Part shown: in pieces, positions 21,360-28,582 of the stretch | How positions within the stretch are numbered: position 1 is the stretch's first letter | Layout: each line of letters starts with the position of its first letter | Source: Patescibacteria group bacterium | GTDB taxonomy: Bacteria; Patescibacteriota; Minisyncoccia; Phycocordibacterales; UBA9973 | NCBI GenBank assembly: GCA_030916575.1 | Contig: JAUPWJ010000036.1 | Location: 1-29,241, forward strand | Reading direction: 5' to 3' | DNA: 29,241 bases | Notes under the pieces: generated by a model | What the model was told of the DNA's origin: nothing | The model's database searches: none | The model's input: the letters and a program-made list of their open reading frames with translations, nothing else | Program-made: the position numbers and the translations under genes

Positions 21360-22220
21360 ATGAAGATTGAAAAGCTTCCTAAGGAAAAATTTCCTCCGGC
21401 TCTGCTTGAAATTCCTCAGCCACCTGAGAAATTATTTATAATTGGTGAATTACCTCCGCCAAACTTAATTCCTCTTTGTGTTGTTGGTTCTCGTAAATTT
21501 ACCTCTTACGGTAAGGAGTGTTGTGAAAAATTAATCACTGGGTTAAAAGGATATCCTATAGTTATCGTATCTGGTTTAGCACTTGGTATCGACACAATTG
21601 CGCACAGAAAAGCACTTGAAGTGGGATTGAAAACTTTAGTCTTTCCTGGATCAGGACTTTCTATGGAAGCTATTTATCCGAAAACAAATTTAAAATTAGC
21701 ACAAGAAATTATTGAAAAAGGTGGTTGTATAATTTCTGAATTTGAACCAAATTTCAAAGCTACTCTTTGGAGCTTTGGGCAACGTAATAGACTGATGGCG
21801 GGATTATGTAAGGCAACACTAATCATAGAAGCAGACGAAAGGTCAGGCACATTAATTACTGCTAGGCTCACAACAGAATATAATCGTGATTTATTGGTTG
21901 TACCAAATTCAATTTTCGCATCCAATTCAAAAGGCACGAATAAATTACTTAGACAGGGTGCTACACCTATAACTTGTGTAGAAGATTTATTAGAAGCTTT
22001 AGGATTTGAAATTCCAAAAGATGAAGAGCGTCAAGCAAAACTTTTTGCTGATTTGTCACCTGAAGAAAATAAAGTAGTAAAACTTTTACGTGAACCGATG
22101 CCGAGAGATGAACTCATCCGTGCACTTAAAATGCCGACCCCGCAAGCCAATGCACTACTTTCAATTATGGAAATAAAAGAACTCATCAAAGAAGAATTGG
22201 GAGAAATGAGATTGTATTAA
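21360..22220 (+). CDS. dprA: DprA/Smf DNA-processing protein
   Basis: A 286-residue cytoplasmic protein that binds incoming single-stranded DNA and loads RecA during natural transformation. The Rossmann-like DprA core shows CVVGSRKFTSYG, IVSGLALGIDTIAHRKAL, VFPGSGLSMEAIYP, ISEFEP, and RNRLMAGLCKATLIIEADERSGTLITA. A C-terminal winged-helix-like domain (about residues 225-286) is present. The N-terminal SAM-type domain found in many bacteria is missing, which is common in short forms. The start is set by the -10 box 7 nt upstream. It is monocistronic, facing the orphan lipoprotein gene. Confidence 0.93.
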   Translation: MKIEKLPKEKFPPALLEIPQPPEKLFIIGELPPPNLIPLCVVGSRKFTSYGKECCEKLITGLKGYPIVIVSGLALGIDTIAHRKALEVGLKTLVFPGSGLSMEAIYPKTNLKLAQEIIEKGGCIISEFEPNFKATLWSFGQRNRLMAGLCKATLIIEADERSGTLITARLTTEYNRDLLVVPNSIFASNSKGTNKLLRQGATPITCVEDLLEALGFEIPKDEERQAKLFADLSPEENKVVKLLREPMPRDELIRALKMPTPQANALLSIMEIKELIKEELGEMRLY

Positions 22221-22222
22221 AA

Positions 22223-22257
22223 ATAAAAAAAACACCCATACTAAAGGTATAAGTGTT
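22223..22257 (-). terminator. Terminator of the orphan lipoprotein gene
   Basis: On the minus strand the RNA forms an 11-bp stem (AACACUUAUAC with GUAUGGGUGUU) that includes two U-G pairs, a 5-nt loop and then a long U tract. Read on the plus strand the same bases give a CC/AA mismatch, so the direction is clear. Confidence 0.85.
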
Positions 22258-22258
22258 C

Positions 22259-22304
22259 TATCGGATTGGATGTTGAGAATTTCTAACCTTCCGATATGGT
22301 TAGA
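22259..22304 (-). other. Predicted H-type pseudoknot in the 3' untranslated region
   Basis: In the minus transcript, stem 1 pairs UCUAACC with GGUUAGA (7 bp). Its loop segment UAUCGGA pairs with downstream UCCGAUA (7 bp). The connecting loops are 1, 1 and about 16 nt, a workable H-type geometry. It begins 2 nt after the stop codon and ends 1 nt before the terminator. Function unknown; mRNA stability is one option. Confidence 0.45.
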
Positions 22305-22306
22305 GA

Positions 22307-22981
22307 TTAATTTTTCTTCGGTTTTACAAGTTTTTGCTTATAATCAACACCACGAATGGTATCAGTCACAAAAATAATAGGTGCCCGAGCCATCTCCGGT
22401 GTAGTTACTCCCTCTATTGTTTTAACAGTAACTGGAGTACCTGGACTTGTAATTGTAATCACTTCATTTGGGTCGTAGAACAATCTACTGCCCTTACCTC
22501 CAAACAAATCCCAAATTTCTTTCTTCTTGGACATTGACCAAGAGTCAATCATCACAGAATCCGGATGATTAAAAAGTGGTGTAAGTAACGGCATCATGGT
22601 TTTATCTTGAACCATGTAAAATAACTGCTTACCGTTAGCAAAAGTAGCTATATAGCCTTTCATCACTACCTCTTTTCCATTTACAAATCCTTTAGTAATA
22701 ATGGTGTCTAAGAAACACGCGGTTTTGTAATCAATAACAAACCTATTAGAACCACTACGGAGATCGATAAGTGTACTGTCTGTGTAAAACGTTCTGCCAT
22801 CAACTAAGTATTGAGACATAGCGCTATCAGTAACAAAAGGTATAAGGTAATTTTGTTCTTTCGGAATTTCTGTGCTGAGATTTTTTTTGCTCGCACAAGA
22901 TTCCAAAAGAAGCATAGCTACCATTGCCCCAATCATAAGGATGGTAAGCAGGAAATTATTCCTGCGTGTTTTATTATTCAT
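22307..22981 (-). CDS. Orphan lipoprotein of unknown function
   Basis: A 224-residue protein with a lipoprotein signal: basic N-terminus (MNNKTRRNN), hydrophobic core and LLESC (Cys29). The -1 and -3 positions fit a lipobox and Glu at -2 is unusual. The mature part contains YLVDGRTFYTDSTLIDLRSG, KELFYMVQDKT-like segments and a Lys-rich end (KLVKPKKN); I recognise no family. The ATG at 22981 is chosen because the upstream in-frame ATGs (23020, 23008) lie at or before the predicted transcription start. The gene has a TTGACA/TATAAT promoter with a leader of about 20 nt and its own terminator. Neighbours dprA and topA are unrelated. Confidence 0.7.
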   Translation of the reverse strand: MNNKTRRNNFLLTILMIGAMVAMLLLESCASKKNLSTEIPKEQNYLIPFVTDSAMSQYLVDGRTFYTDSTLIDLRSGSNRFVIDYKTACFLDTIITKGFVNGKEVVMKGYIATFANGKQLFYMVQDKTMMPLLTPLFNHPDSVMIDSWSMSKKKEIWDLFGGKGSRLFYDPNEVITITSPGTPVTVKTIEGVTTPEMARAPIIFVTDTIRGVDYKQKLVKPKKN

Positions 22982-23008
22982 GACAAATAACGAGTTTGGT
23001 GAGTTCAT

Positions 23009-23038
23009 ATTATAGCACATTTATATGCATTTTGTCAA
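23009..23038 (-). promoter_or_regulatory. TTGACA/TATAAT promoter of the orphan lipoprotein gene
   Basis: TTGACA (23033-23038) and TATAAT (23009-23014, preceded by TGC) on the minus strand with an 18-nt spacer, nearly consensus. The start near 23002 leaves a leader of about 20 nt with no Shine-Dalgarno sequence. It is divergent from the topA promoter. Confidence 0.75.
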
Positions 23039-23044
23039 TAAAGT

Positions 23045-23074
23045 TTGCTAAAGTTTTTATTTTCATGTAATACT
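23045..23074 (+). promoter_or_regulatory. Leaderless promoter of topA
   Basis: TTGCTA (23045-23050), an 18-nt spacer, then AATACT (23069-23074), 7 nt before the ATG at 23082. Confidence 0.5.
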
Positions 23075-23081
23075 ATGTCTA

Positions 23082-25295
23082 ATGAAATTATTGATTGTGG
23101 AGTCCCCTTCAAAAGCAAAGACTATTGAGAAATATCTCGAAGGTGCTTTTACTGTGCGTGCATCTGTGGGCCACATTCGTGATTTACCTAAGTCCAATAA
23201 AAAAGCAATTGATATTGAAAATGGTTTCAAGCCTTTTTACGAAATTTCAAAAGGCAAAGAAAAAGTCGTGCATGAATTAGAAGGACTTGCAGAAAAAGCA
23301 AAAGAGATACTACTAGCTACAGACCCTGACCGTGAAGGAGAAGCTATTGCTTGGCATATTGAAGAATTATTAAAACAAGACAAAAAAGTAAAAGCTCCAA
23401 TTCAAAGAGTAGCCTTTCATGAAATTACCAAAGAAGCTGTAGAGGAAGCATTAAAGCATCCCAGAAAAATTGATACAGATTTACGTAAAGCTCAAGAAGC
23501 CCGAAGAGTATTAGACCGCCTAGTGGGTTATGATTTATCAGGACTCATTTGGAAAAAAGTTCGCTACGGTCTTTCAGCTGGACGAGTTCAATCCCCTGCA
23601 CTACGTATAATCATGGAGCGCGAAAGAGAAATCCGTGCATTTATTCCAGAAAAATTCTGGCGATTAAAAGGACTTTTTGAAACTCTTAAAAAAGAACAAT
23701 TAACTCTTGAATGTGGAGATGAGCCTCGTGATGAAAAATTAGTAAATAAAATTTTATCTGCTGGAAAAAGTGGTGACTGGATTGTGGACAGTGTTAAGGA
23801 GTCTGAACAAAAAAGAAGTCCGAAGGCTCCTTTTACAACTTCAACATTGCAACAAACAGCGAGCTCAAGACTTGGATATTCTCCTTCTCGCACTATGCAA
23901 TTAGCTCAAAAACTTTACGAATCTGGACATATCACTTACATGCGTACAGATAGTACAAATTTATCTAAAGTAGCTCAAGAACAAATAATTACTCAAATTA
24001 AAAAAGCTTATGGTGATAAATATGTAGAAGCAAGGACGTTTAAAACAAAATCTAAAAATGCTCAAGAGGCTCACGAGGCTATACGCCCGACACATATAGA
24101 GGTAAAGCACGCTGGCACAGAAGAACAACAAAAACTTTACCAGTTAATTTGGGAGCGAACTATCGCTTCTCAAATGTCTGATGCGAAATTACTTAAGACG
24201 AAAGTAAGTGCAGTGATAAAAGGCCATGAGGACTTACCAGCATTTTCTGCAACAGGCTCACGACTCCTTTTCCCTGGATGGCTAGAAGCGGACTTGGGCT
24301 CACGAAGTGAAGATGTAGAATTACCAGAGTGCAAAGAGGGAGAAAAGTTAAAATTATTGGAATTGAATTCTGAAGAGAAATTTACTGAACCACCAGGACG
24401 TTATAGTGAGGCCGGACTTATTAAAGAACTAGAAACCAGAGGCATCGGACGCCCGAGTACTTATGCATCTATCATGCGAACACTTGAAGAGCGCGAATAT
24501 GTCCGTAAAGAAGGCCGAACACTTTTCCCTACTGATGTGGGTGAAGTTGTTTCAGACTTTTTAGAAAAAAACTTTGCAGACTATATATCAGATACTTTTA
24601 CAGCAGATATGGAAGACAAGCTCGATGAAATTTCTAGAGGTGAACGAGAGTACGAAAAAACTTTAAAAGAATTCTATGGGCCATTCTTGAAAGAAGTAAA
24701 GGCTAAAGATAAATTAGAAAAAGCTACAAACTTAGGTGATGCACCTCCAAATATAAAATGTCCAAAATGTGAAGGTAAAATGATGATTAAACTCTCTCGT
24801 GCTGGAAAATTTTATTCTTGTTTAAATTACCCTGACTGCACAGGAGCACTTATGCTAGACGGTACAGAACTACAAGGTCCAAAAGAAATTGGTGAGATGT
24901 GCCCACTTTGTGGTGAAAAGAAAGGAAAGTCTGGCGGAGGTAAGCTCGTCATTCGAGAGCGCCGTGACGGTACAGGGACATTTATATCTTGTTCTCGTTA
25001 CCCAAAATGTAAATTTATAAAAGAAGATGAAGAAGAAAAGAAAAAGAAAATGACTGGCGTCGTCTGCCCTACTTGTCAAAAAGGCGAAATGATGGAACGC
25101 CGTGGAAGATTTGGAATATTTTATTCATGTTCAAACTACCCTGACTGTAAAAATGCTATCAAAGCAAAACCTACTGGCAACATCTGCCCTATGTGCCAAG
25201 CTCTCATGATGGAAGGCACAAAAACTATACCAGAGCGATGTAGCAATAATAAGTGCCCAAACCACCGCCCCGATAAATTGAACAAGATGCAATAA
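23082..25295 (+). CDS. topA: DNA topoisomerase I
   Basis: A 737-residue type IA topoisomerase that relaxes negative supercoils. The TOPRIM domain shows LIVESPSKAKTIEKYL and DPDREGEAIAWHI. The active-site Tyr is Tyr286 in GHITYMRTDST. SAGRVQSPALRIIMERE and RGIGRPSTYASIMRTLEERE are further signatures. The C-terminal region from about residue 560 has four Cys4 zinc-ribbon units: three full ones (each CP-x-C ... Y-x-x-C-K type) and a last degenerate one (CPMC...CSNNKC). Length and domain order are typical. Monocistronic; a promoter with AATACT lies 7 nt upstream. Confidence 0.97.
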   Translation: MKLLIVESPSKAKTIEKYLEGAFTVRASVGHIRDLPKSNKKAIDIENGFKPFYEISKGKEKVVHELEGLAEKAKEILLATDPDREGEAIAWHIEELLKQDKKVKAPIQRVAFHEITKEAVEEALKHPRKIDTDLRKAQEARRVLDRLVGYDLSGLIWKKVRYGLSAGRVQSPALRIIMEREREIRAFIPEKFWRLKGLFETLKKEQLTLECGDEPRDEKLVNKILSAGKSGDWIVDSVKESEQKRSPKAPFTTSTLQQTASSRLGYSPSRTMQLAQKLYESGHITYMRTDSTNLSKVAQEQIITQIKKAYGDKYVEARTFKTKSKNAQEAHEAIRPTHIEVKHAGTEEQQKLYQLIWERTIASQMSDAKLLKTKVSAVIKGHEDLPAFSATGSRLLFPGWLEADLGSRSEDVELPECKEGEKLKLLELNSEEKFTEPPGRYSEAGLIKELETRGIGRPSTYASIMRTLEEREYVRKEGRTLFPTDVGEVVSDFLEKNFADYISDTFTADMEDKLDEISRGEREYEKTLKEFYGPFLKEVKAKDKLEKATNLGDAPPNIKCPKCEGKMMIKLSRAGKFYSCLNYPDCTGALMLDGTELQGPKEIGEMCPLCGEKKGKSGGGKLVIRERRDGTGTFISCSRYPKCKFIKEDEEEKKKKMTGVVCPTCQKGEMMERRGRFGIFYSCSNYPDCKNAIKAKPTGNICPMCQALMMEGTKTIPERCSNNKCPNHRPDKLNKMQ

Positions 25296-25334
25296 AAAAA
25301 TCCGTTAACCCTAAGTAAATTTAGAATTAACGGA
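25296..25334 (-). terminator. Terminator of the receiver-like orphan gene
   Basis: On the minus strand the stem UCCGUUAAUUCUAA pairs with UUAGGGUUAACGGA (14 bp, two U-G pairs), with a 6-nt loop and then a U tract. On the plus strand the U-G pairs become mismatches, so it mainly serves the minus gene, though topA also ends here. Confidence 0.85.
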
Positions 25335-25358
25335 AGTGAAGTTTTTTCTTTAGAAACT

Positions 25359-25763
25359 TTATTTGTAAGATAATGGCTCAACGGTAAAATCCGTCTTAAT
25401 CTGGTTCACAGCCATAGGTGAGATAAAGATATCTTGCTTATTCAACCACCTTTTTACACCCCATTGAAGAATGGGATCAGTTGGAACTTTGTGTGTCAAC
25501 ATGACCACTTCACCGTTTTTTGATGGTGTATTTAAAACAATCCATACAATACCGGCGACATAATCATATTTAGACATCCTTTCTGTGATATCTTCCATAT
25601 CCATGTCTATGAAGACGATATCAAAGATATTTTCTTTAAGAGCAAGTTCTACGCTCTTAAAGTTATGGGCCGTTTTTACAAAAGCCCCAGAAAAATATTG
25701 CCGGAAACTCAACGGCAAATTCCGACGAACCATATCGTCAGAGTCAATAATGAGAATATTCAT
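25359..25763 (-). CDS. Receiver-like orphan protein
   Basis: A 134-residue protein with a receiver fold outline. The acidic pocket is IIDSDD (5-10), the phosphoacceptor candidate is Asp53 in FDIVFIDMDMED, the switch Thr is Thr90 in VVMLTHK, and a Lys (about 109) in WLNKQD occupies the conserved Lys position. There is an extra segment after Asp53 (DITERMSKYDYVAGIVW) compared with CheY. No output domain and no kinase nearby. It sits alone between topA and rel with its own TTGACA promoter, an inverted repeat in the leader and a strong terminator. A true receiver is likely but activity is uncertain. Confidence 0.65.
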   Translation of the reverse strand: MNILIIDSDDMVRRNLPLSFRQYFSGAFVKTAHNFKSVELALKENIFDIVFIDMDMEDITERMSKYDYVAGIVWIVLNTPSKNGEVVMLTHKVPTDPILQWGVKRWLNKQDIFISPMAVNQIKTDFTVEPLSYK

Positions 25764-25779
25764 AATGGATATTTTTTTA

Positions 25780-25802
25780 ACAAATAGCGAAATACTATTT
25801 GT
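25780..25802 (-). repeat. Inverted repeat in the leader of the receiver-like gene
   Basis: ACAAATAG-cgaaata-CTATTTGT, an 8-bp perfect inverted repeat with a 7-nt loop, about 17 nt upstream of the ATG and within the predicted leader. It can act as an RNA hairpin or an operator; both remain possible. Confidence 0.5.
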
Positions 25803-25817
25803 GACATTTTCAAATAA

Positions 25818-25845
25818 ACATTACCATAAAAATATATTATGTCAA
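25818..25845 (-). promoter_or_regulatory. TTGACA / extended -10 promoter of the receiver-like gene
   Basis: TTGACA (25840-25845), a 16-nt spacer ending TGG, then TAATGT (25818-25823) on the minus strand. The arrangement closely resembles the promoter of the 6176 gene. The leader is about 50 nt. Confidence 0.55.
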
Positions 25846-25852
25846 AAAAAAT

Positions 25853-25881
25853 TTGCATTTCATATTTTAAATAGAGATAAT
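25853..25881 (+). promoter_or_regulatory. Leaderless promoter of rel/spoT
   Basis: TTGCAT (25853-25858), a 17-nt spacer and GATAAT (25876-25881), then 6 nt (ACAAAT) to the ATG at 25888. Divergent from the receiver-like gene promoter. Confidence 0.6.
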
Positions 25882-25887
25882 ACAAAT

Positions 25888-27357
25888 ATGTCAGATTATA
25901 AAGAAATTATTAAGCTCATAGGGCAAGGTATTACACCAGAAGAGGAGAAACTCATAGAGAAAGCTTATCTTTTCGCTAAACGAGCTCATGAAGGACAAAA
26001 AAGAATGAGTGGAGAACCTTATTTTATTCACGTTGCTGCTACAGCAAAAATCTTAGCAAAACTCGGTATGGATGCAAAAACTATTGCGGCAGGACTCATG
26101 CATGATGTTCTAGAAGATACAGAAATTGAAGAAGAAGAAATGAAAAAAGAATTTGGAGATGATATTGTCTTTTTAGTTAATGGAGTAACTAAATTAGGAA
26201 CTCTAAAATATAGAGGTCATGAAAGACATATTGAAAGTCTCCGAAAATTCTTCGTGGCTATGGCCAATGACCTGCGTGTGGTCATTATTAAATTCGCAGA
26301 TAGACTTCATAACTTACAAACATTGGAACACGTGCGAGAAGATAAAAGACTACGTATTGCCTTAGAGTCAATTGAGCTTTATGCTCCACTCGCCAACCGT
26401 CTCGGTATGGGAAAACTCAAAGGAGAAATAGAAGACGCGGCTTTTCCTTATGCTTACCCAAAAGAATACGCAGAAGTAGAAGAAATAATTAAAGAAAGAA
26501 AAGATATATATCAAGAACAATTAGTAGAAGTCGAAAATGAACTCAAAAAAGAACTAGCAAAAAATAAAATTAGTGTTTCTGAAATTACTTATAGAATAAA
26601 AAATAAATACAGTTTATACAAAAAACTCAAGCGTCATAATATGGATATAGAAAAGATTTATGATATCGTGGCACTTCGTGTGGTAGTCGATACTGTAGCA
26701 GAATGTTATCAAGTACTAGGCTTAATCCACTCCATCTGGAAACCTCTCCCAGGGCGCATAAAAGACTATATAGCATTACCTAAAACCAATGGCTACCGCT
26801 CACTACACACCACAATTCTCACTAGCACAGGAGGTATTGCTGAAATACAAATTAAAACCAAAGAAATGCATGCAGAAGCAGCTTATGGTATAGCAGCTCA
26901 CTTTGCTTATAAAGAAAACGGCAATAAGGCAAATCATAATAATAATTCAAAATTTAAATGGATTGAAGAATTAAAAGAATTAAACTATACTCCCGACCAA
27001 CCAACACAATTCTTAGAACACTTAAAAATGGATTTCTTCAACGACCGTATATTTATCTTTACTCCAAATGGTGACGTTGTGGACTTACCTGAAGGTTCAA
27101 GCCCTATAGACTTTGCTTACTCTATACACTCAGACATAGGTGACCACATCTCAGCTGCAAAAGTAAATGGCAAAATGGTTCAGATACTTTCTCAACTTAA
27201 AAATGGAGATATTGTAGAAATCATAGATAAAAAAGATGCTCACCCATCTTCAAAATGGCTTGAGCATACAAAAAGCTCAATAGCTAAAAAACATATTAAA
27301 TCTTATTTAGAAAAAAATAGTCTTCTCGCAAAATTAAAATCTTACGGTAAGTGGTAA
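25888..27357 (+). CDS. Bifunctional (p)ppGpp synthetase/hydrolase (Rel/SpoT), short form
   Basis: A 489-residue stringent-response enzyme. The hydrolase domain shows HEGQKRMSGEPYFIH, LMHDVLEDT with the HD pair, and IKFADRLHNLQTL. The synthetase domain shows KYSLYKKLKRH, RIKDYIALPK (R-x-K-D, the form linked to bifunctional enzymes), NGYRSLHTT and AEIQIKTKEMHAEAAYG. A TGS domain follows (DRIFIFTPNGDVVDLPEGSS). It then ends; the helical, zinc-finger and ACT domains of long Rel proteins are absent, so ribosome-linked control may differ. The ATG at 25888 is chosen from the -10 box 6 nt upstream; a longer frame from 25585 is rejected. It converges on parB with 1 nt between stops. Confidence 0.93.
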   Translation: MSDYKEIIKLIGQGITPEEEKLIEKAYLFAKRAHEGQKRMSGEPYFIHVAATAKILAKLGMDAKTIAAGLMHDVLEDTEIEEEEMKKEFGDDIVFLVNGVTKLGTLKYRGHERHIESLRKFFVAMANDLRVVIIKFADRLHNLQTLEHVREDKRLRIALESIELYAPLANRLGMGKLKGEIEDAAFPYAYPKEYAEVEEIIKERKDIYQEQLVEVENELKKELAKNKISVSEITYRIKNKYSLYKKLKRHNMDIEKIYDIVALRVVVDTVAECYQVLGLIHSIWKPLPGRIKDYIALPKTNGYRSLHTTILTSTGGIAEIQIKTKEMHAEAAYGIAAHFAYKENGNKANHNNNSKFKWIEELKELNYTPDQPTQFLEHLKMDFFNDRIFIFTPNGDVVDLPEGSSPIDFAYSIHSDIGDHISAAKVNGKMVQILSQLKNGDIVEIIDKKDAHPSSKWLEHTKSSIAKKHIKSYLEKNSLLAKLKSYGKW

Positions 27358-27358
27358 A

Positions 27359-28363
27359 TTACAAACTAAAATTTGTAATATCGTAAAGTTTAGAATCGTC
27401 CTCCTTTACTTCTTCTTTACTCCTATCATCTATGGGTGTATTTTCTTGTGAAGGCGTATCAGATATGTTTTCCTCCCCTACTATCGGTGTATTTTCTGCA
27501 ATATGATTTTCTAACATATCAGTAACATTTTTTTCTATTTCTCCTTTTTTAATTTGATCTAATATTGCTCGCAAATCTTCTGTAGAAAAATAATCAATCT
27601 TTATCTGTCCTCCTGTATCTTTCCTCTCTATATGCACACGAGTACCAAGCTTGTCTTGAAGCTCTTCTTCAAGTTCAACTATTTCTGGGTCTGGCATATA
27701 CTCTTTCTTGCGAATTCTGTCGTATGCAATTTTCCTAGAAATTTTTTCTGCTTCACGCACAGTAAGTTTTCTAAAAATAATTTCTTTAAGAAGGACTATT
27801 TGCTCTTCGGGGTGGTCTGCAAGCATAAGAAGTGGACGAGTATGCCCTTCTGAAATTTTACCTTCAGAGAGAGCAGTAAGTGCATCTTCAGGTAAAGTAA
27901 GTAAACGTAAGGTATTGGAAATAGATTCGCGACTTTTACCGACTTTTTTTGCAATTTCTGCATGAGTAAATTTAAATTCATTTGCTAGGCGAAAAAATGC
28001 TCGAGCTTTATCAACTGCGTTAAGATCTTCACGCTGTAAATTCTCAAGTATAGCAAGCTCTAATTTCATAAGTGACGTATCGCCGACACGTATAATGACT
28101 GGCACTTGGGATACACCAGCTAGCTTCGCCGCACGAAGTCTTCGCTCTCCAGCAATAAGCTCATATTCAGTCATAAGTCCCCCATCTTCTTTTACGATTT
28201 CTACTCGAGATACTGTAAGAGGCTGAAGTATGCCATATTGACGCACAGATTCAGAAAGCTCAGCGAGCCTTGCTTCATCAAAATCTCGTCTTGGTTGATA
28301 AGGATTTGGTTTGATTTTATCGGTCTCTACCCAGAAGATTGAATTGGAATATAAATTTGACAT
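27359..28363 (-). CDS. parB: ParB/Spo0J-family chromosome partitioning protein
   Basis: A 334-residue CTP-dependent DNA clamp that binds parS and supports chromosome segregation. The N-terminal ParB/sulfiredoxin-type domain shows NPYQPRRDFD, GILQPLTVSR, and the CTP-binding arginine motif GERRLRAAKLAGV, then ENLQREDLNAVDKARAF. The helix-turn-helix is FTHAEIAKKVGKSRESISNTLRLL. An acidic Ser/Thr/Pro-rich segment (about 290-325) fills the C-terminus, unlike the compact dimerisation domain of Spo0J. parA is not in view. TAAAAT lies 6 nt upstream of the ATG. It is convergent with rel. Confidence 0.94.
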   Translation of the reverse strand: MSNLYSNSIFWVETDKIKPNPYQPRRDFDEARLAELSESVRQYGILQPLTVSRVEIVKEDGGLMTEYELIAGERRLRAAKLAGVSQVPVIIRVGDTSLMKLELAILENLQREDLNAVDKARAFFRLANEFKFTHAEIAKKVGKSRESISNTLRLLTLPEDALTALSEGKISEGHTRPLLMLADHPEEQIVLLKEIIFRKLTVREAEKISRKIAYDRIRKKEYMPDPEIVELEEELQDKLGTRVHIERKDTGGQIKIDYFSTEDLRAILDQIKKGEIEKNVTDMLENHIAENTPIVGEENISDTPSQENTPIDDRSKEEVKEDDSKLYDITNFSL

Positions 28364-28369
28364 TGATCT

Positions 28370-28375
28370 ATTTTA
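28370..28375 (-). promoter_or_regulatory. Leaderless extended -10 box of parB
   Basis: TGCTAAAAT on the minus strand, 6 nt (AGATCA) before the ATG at 28363. The tRNA-Leu promoter lies just beyond on the other strand. Confidence 0.6.
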
Positions 28376-28398
28376 GCATAAAAAAACTTTTTATAAAA

Positions 28399-28427
28399 TT
28401 GATTCTTGAGTAAAATTAGGTTAATAT
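28399..28427 (+). promoter_or_regulatory. Promoter of tRNA-Leu
   Basis: TTGATT (28399-28404), a 17-nt spacer and TAATAT (28422-28427). Transcription would begin a few nt before the tRNA at 28438. Confidence 0.45.
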
Positions 28428-28437
28428 CATGTTAATT

Positions 28438-28521
28438 GCCCAGATGGCGGAATTGGTAGACGCGATGGACTCAAAATCCATTGATGGCAACATCATGAGA
28501 GTTCGATTCTCTCTCTGGGCA
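28438..28521 (+). tRNA. tRNA-Leu (anticodon CAA)
   Basis: A class II tRNA of 84 nt: acceptor GCCCAGA with TCTGGGC, D arm with GGAATTGGTAGACGC, anticodon stem ATGGA/TCCAT around loop CTCAAAA, a long variable arm (TTGATGGCAACATCAT) and the GTTCGATTC T-arm. Discriminator A. CCA is not encoded. It reads the UUG codon. Confidence 0.95.
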
Positions 28522-28554
28522 CAATATAAAATTATCCACAGTTTGTATTTACAA

Positions 28555-28572
28555 TATATCATATATGATATA
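28555..28572. promoter_or_regulatory. 18-bp perfect palindrome over the -10 of the HTH-MurA gene
   Basis: TATATCATATATGATATA reads the same on both strands and overlaps the first four bases of TATAAT (28569-28574). Its position fits an operator for a dimeric HTH protein, and the downstream gene encodes an XRE-type HTH. The sequence is AT-only apart from one C and one G, so part of the symmetry could be chance. Confidence 0.45.
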
Positions 28573-28574
28573 AT
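28569..28574 (+). promoter_or_regulatory. Near-leaderless -10 box of the HTH-MurA gene
   Basis: TATAAT, 8 nt before the ATG at 28583. The -35 is not clear. Confidence 0.55.
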
Positions 28575-28582
28575 ATGTATTT

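Noticed and set aside
22259..22320. Programmed -1 frameshifting at the A-rich end of the lipoprotein gene, driven by the pseudoknot
   Set aside because: There is no X-XXY-YYZ slip site in the proper frame, and the shifted frame runs through the terminator.
22982..23020. Upstream ATG starts for the orphan lipoprotein
   Set aside because: They abut or precede the -10 box at 23009-23014 or its start point, and they would add polar residues ahead of the lipoprotein signal.
25585..25887. Longer N-terminus for the Rel/SpoT protein
   Set aside because: The extension overlaps the receiver-like gene and both divergent promoters; the leaderless -10 box fixes the start at 25888.
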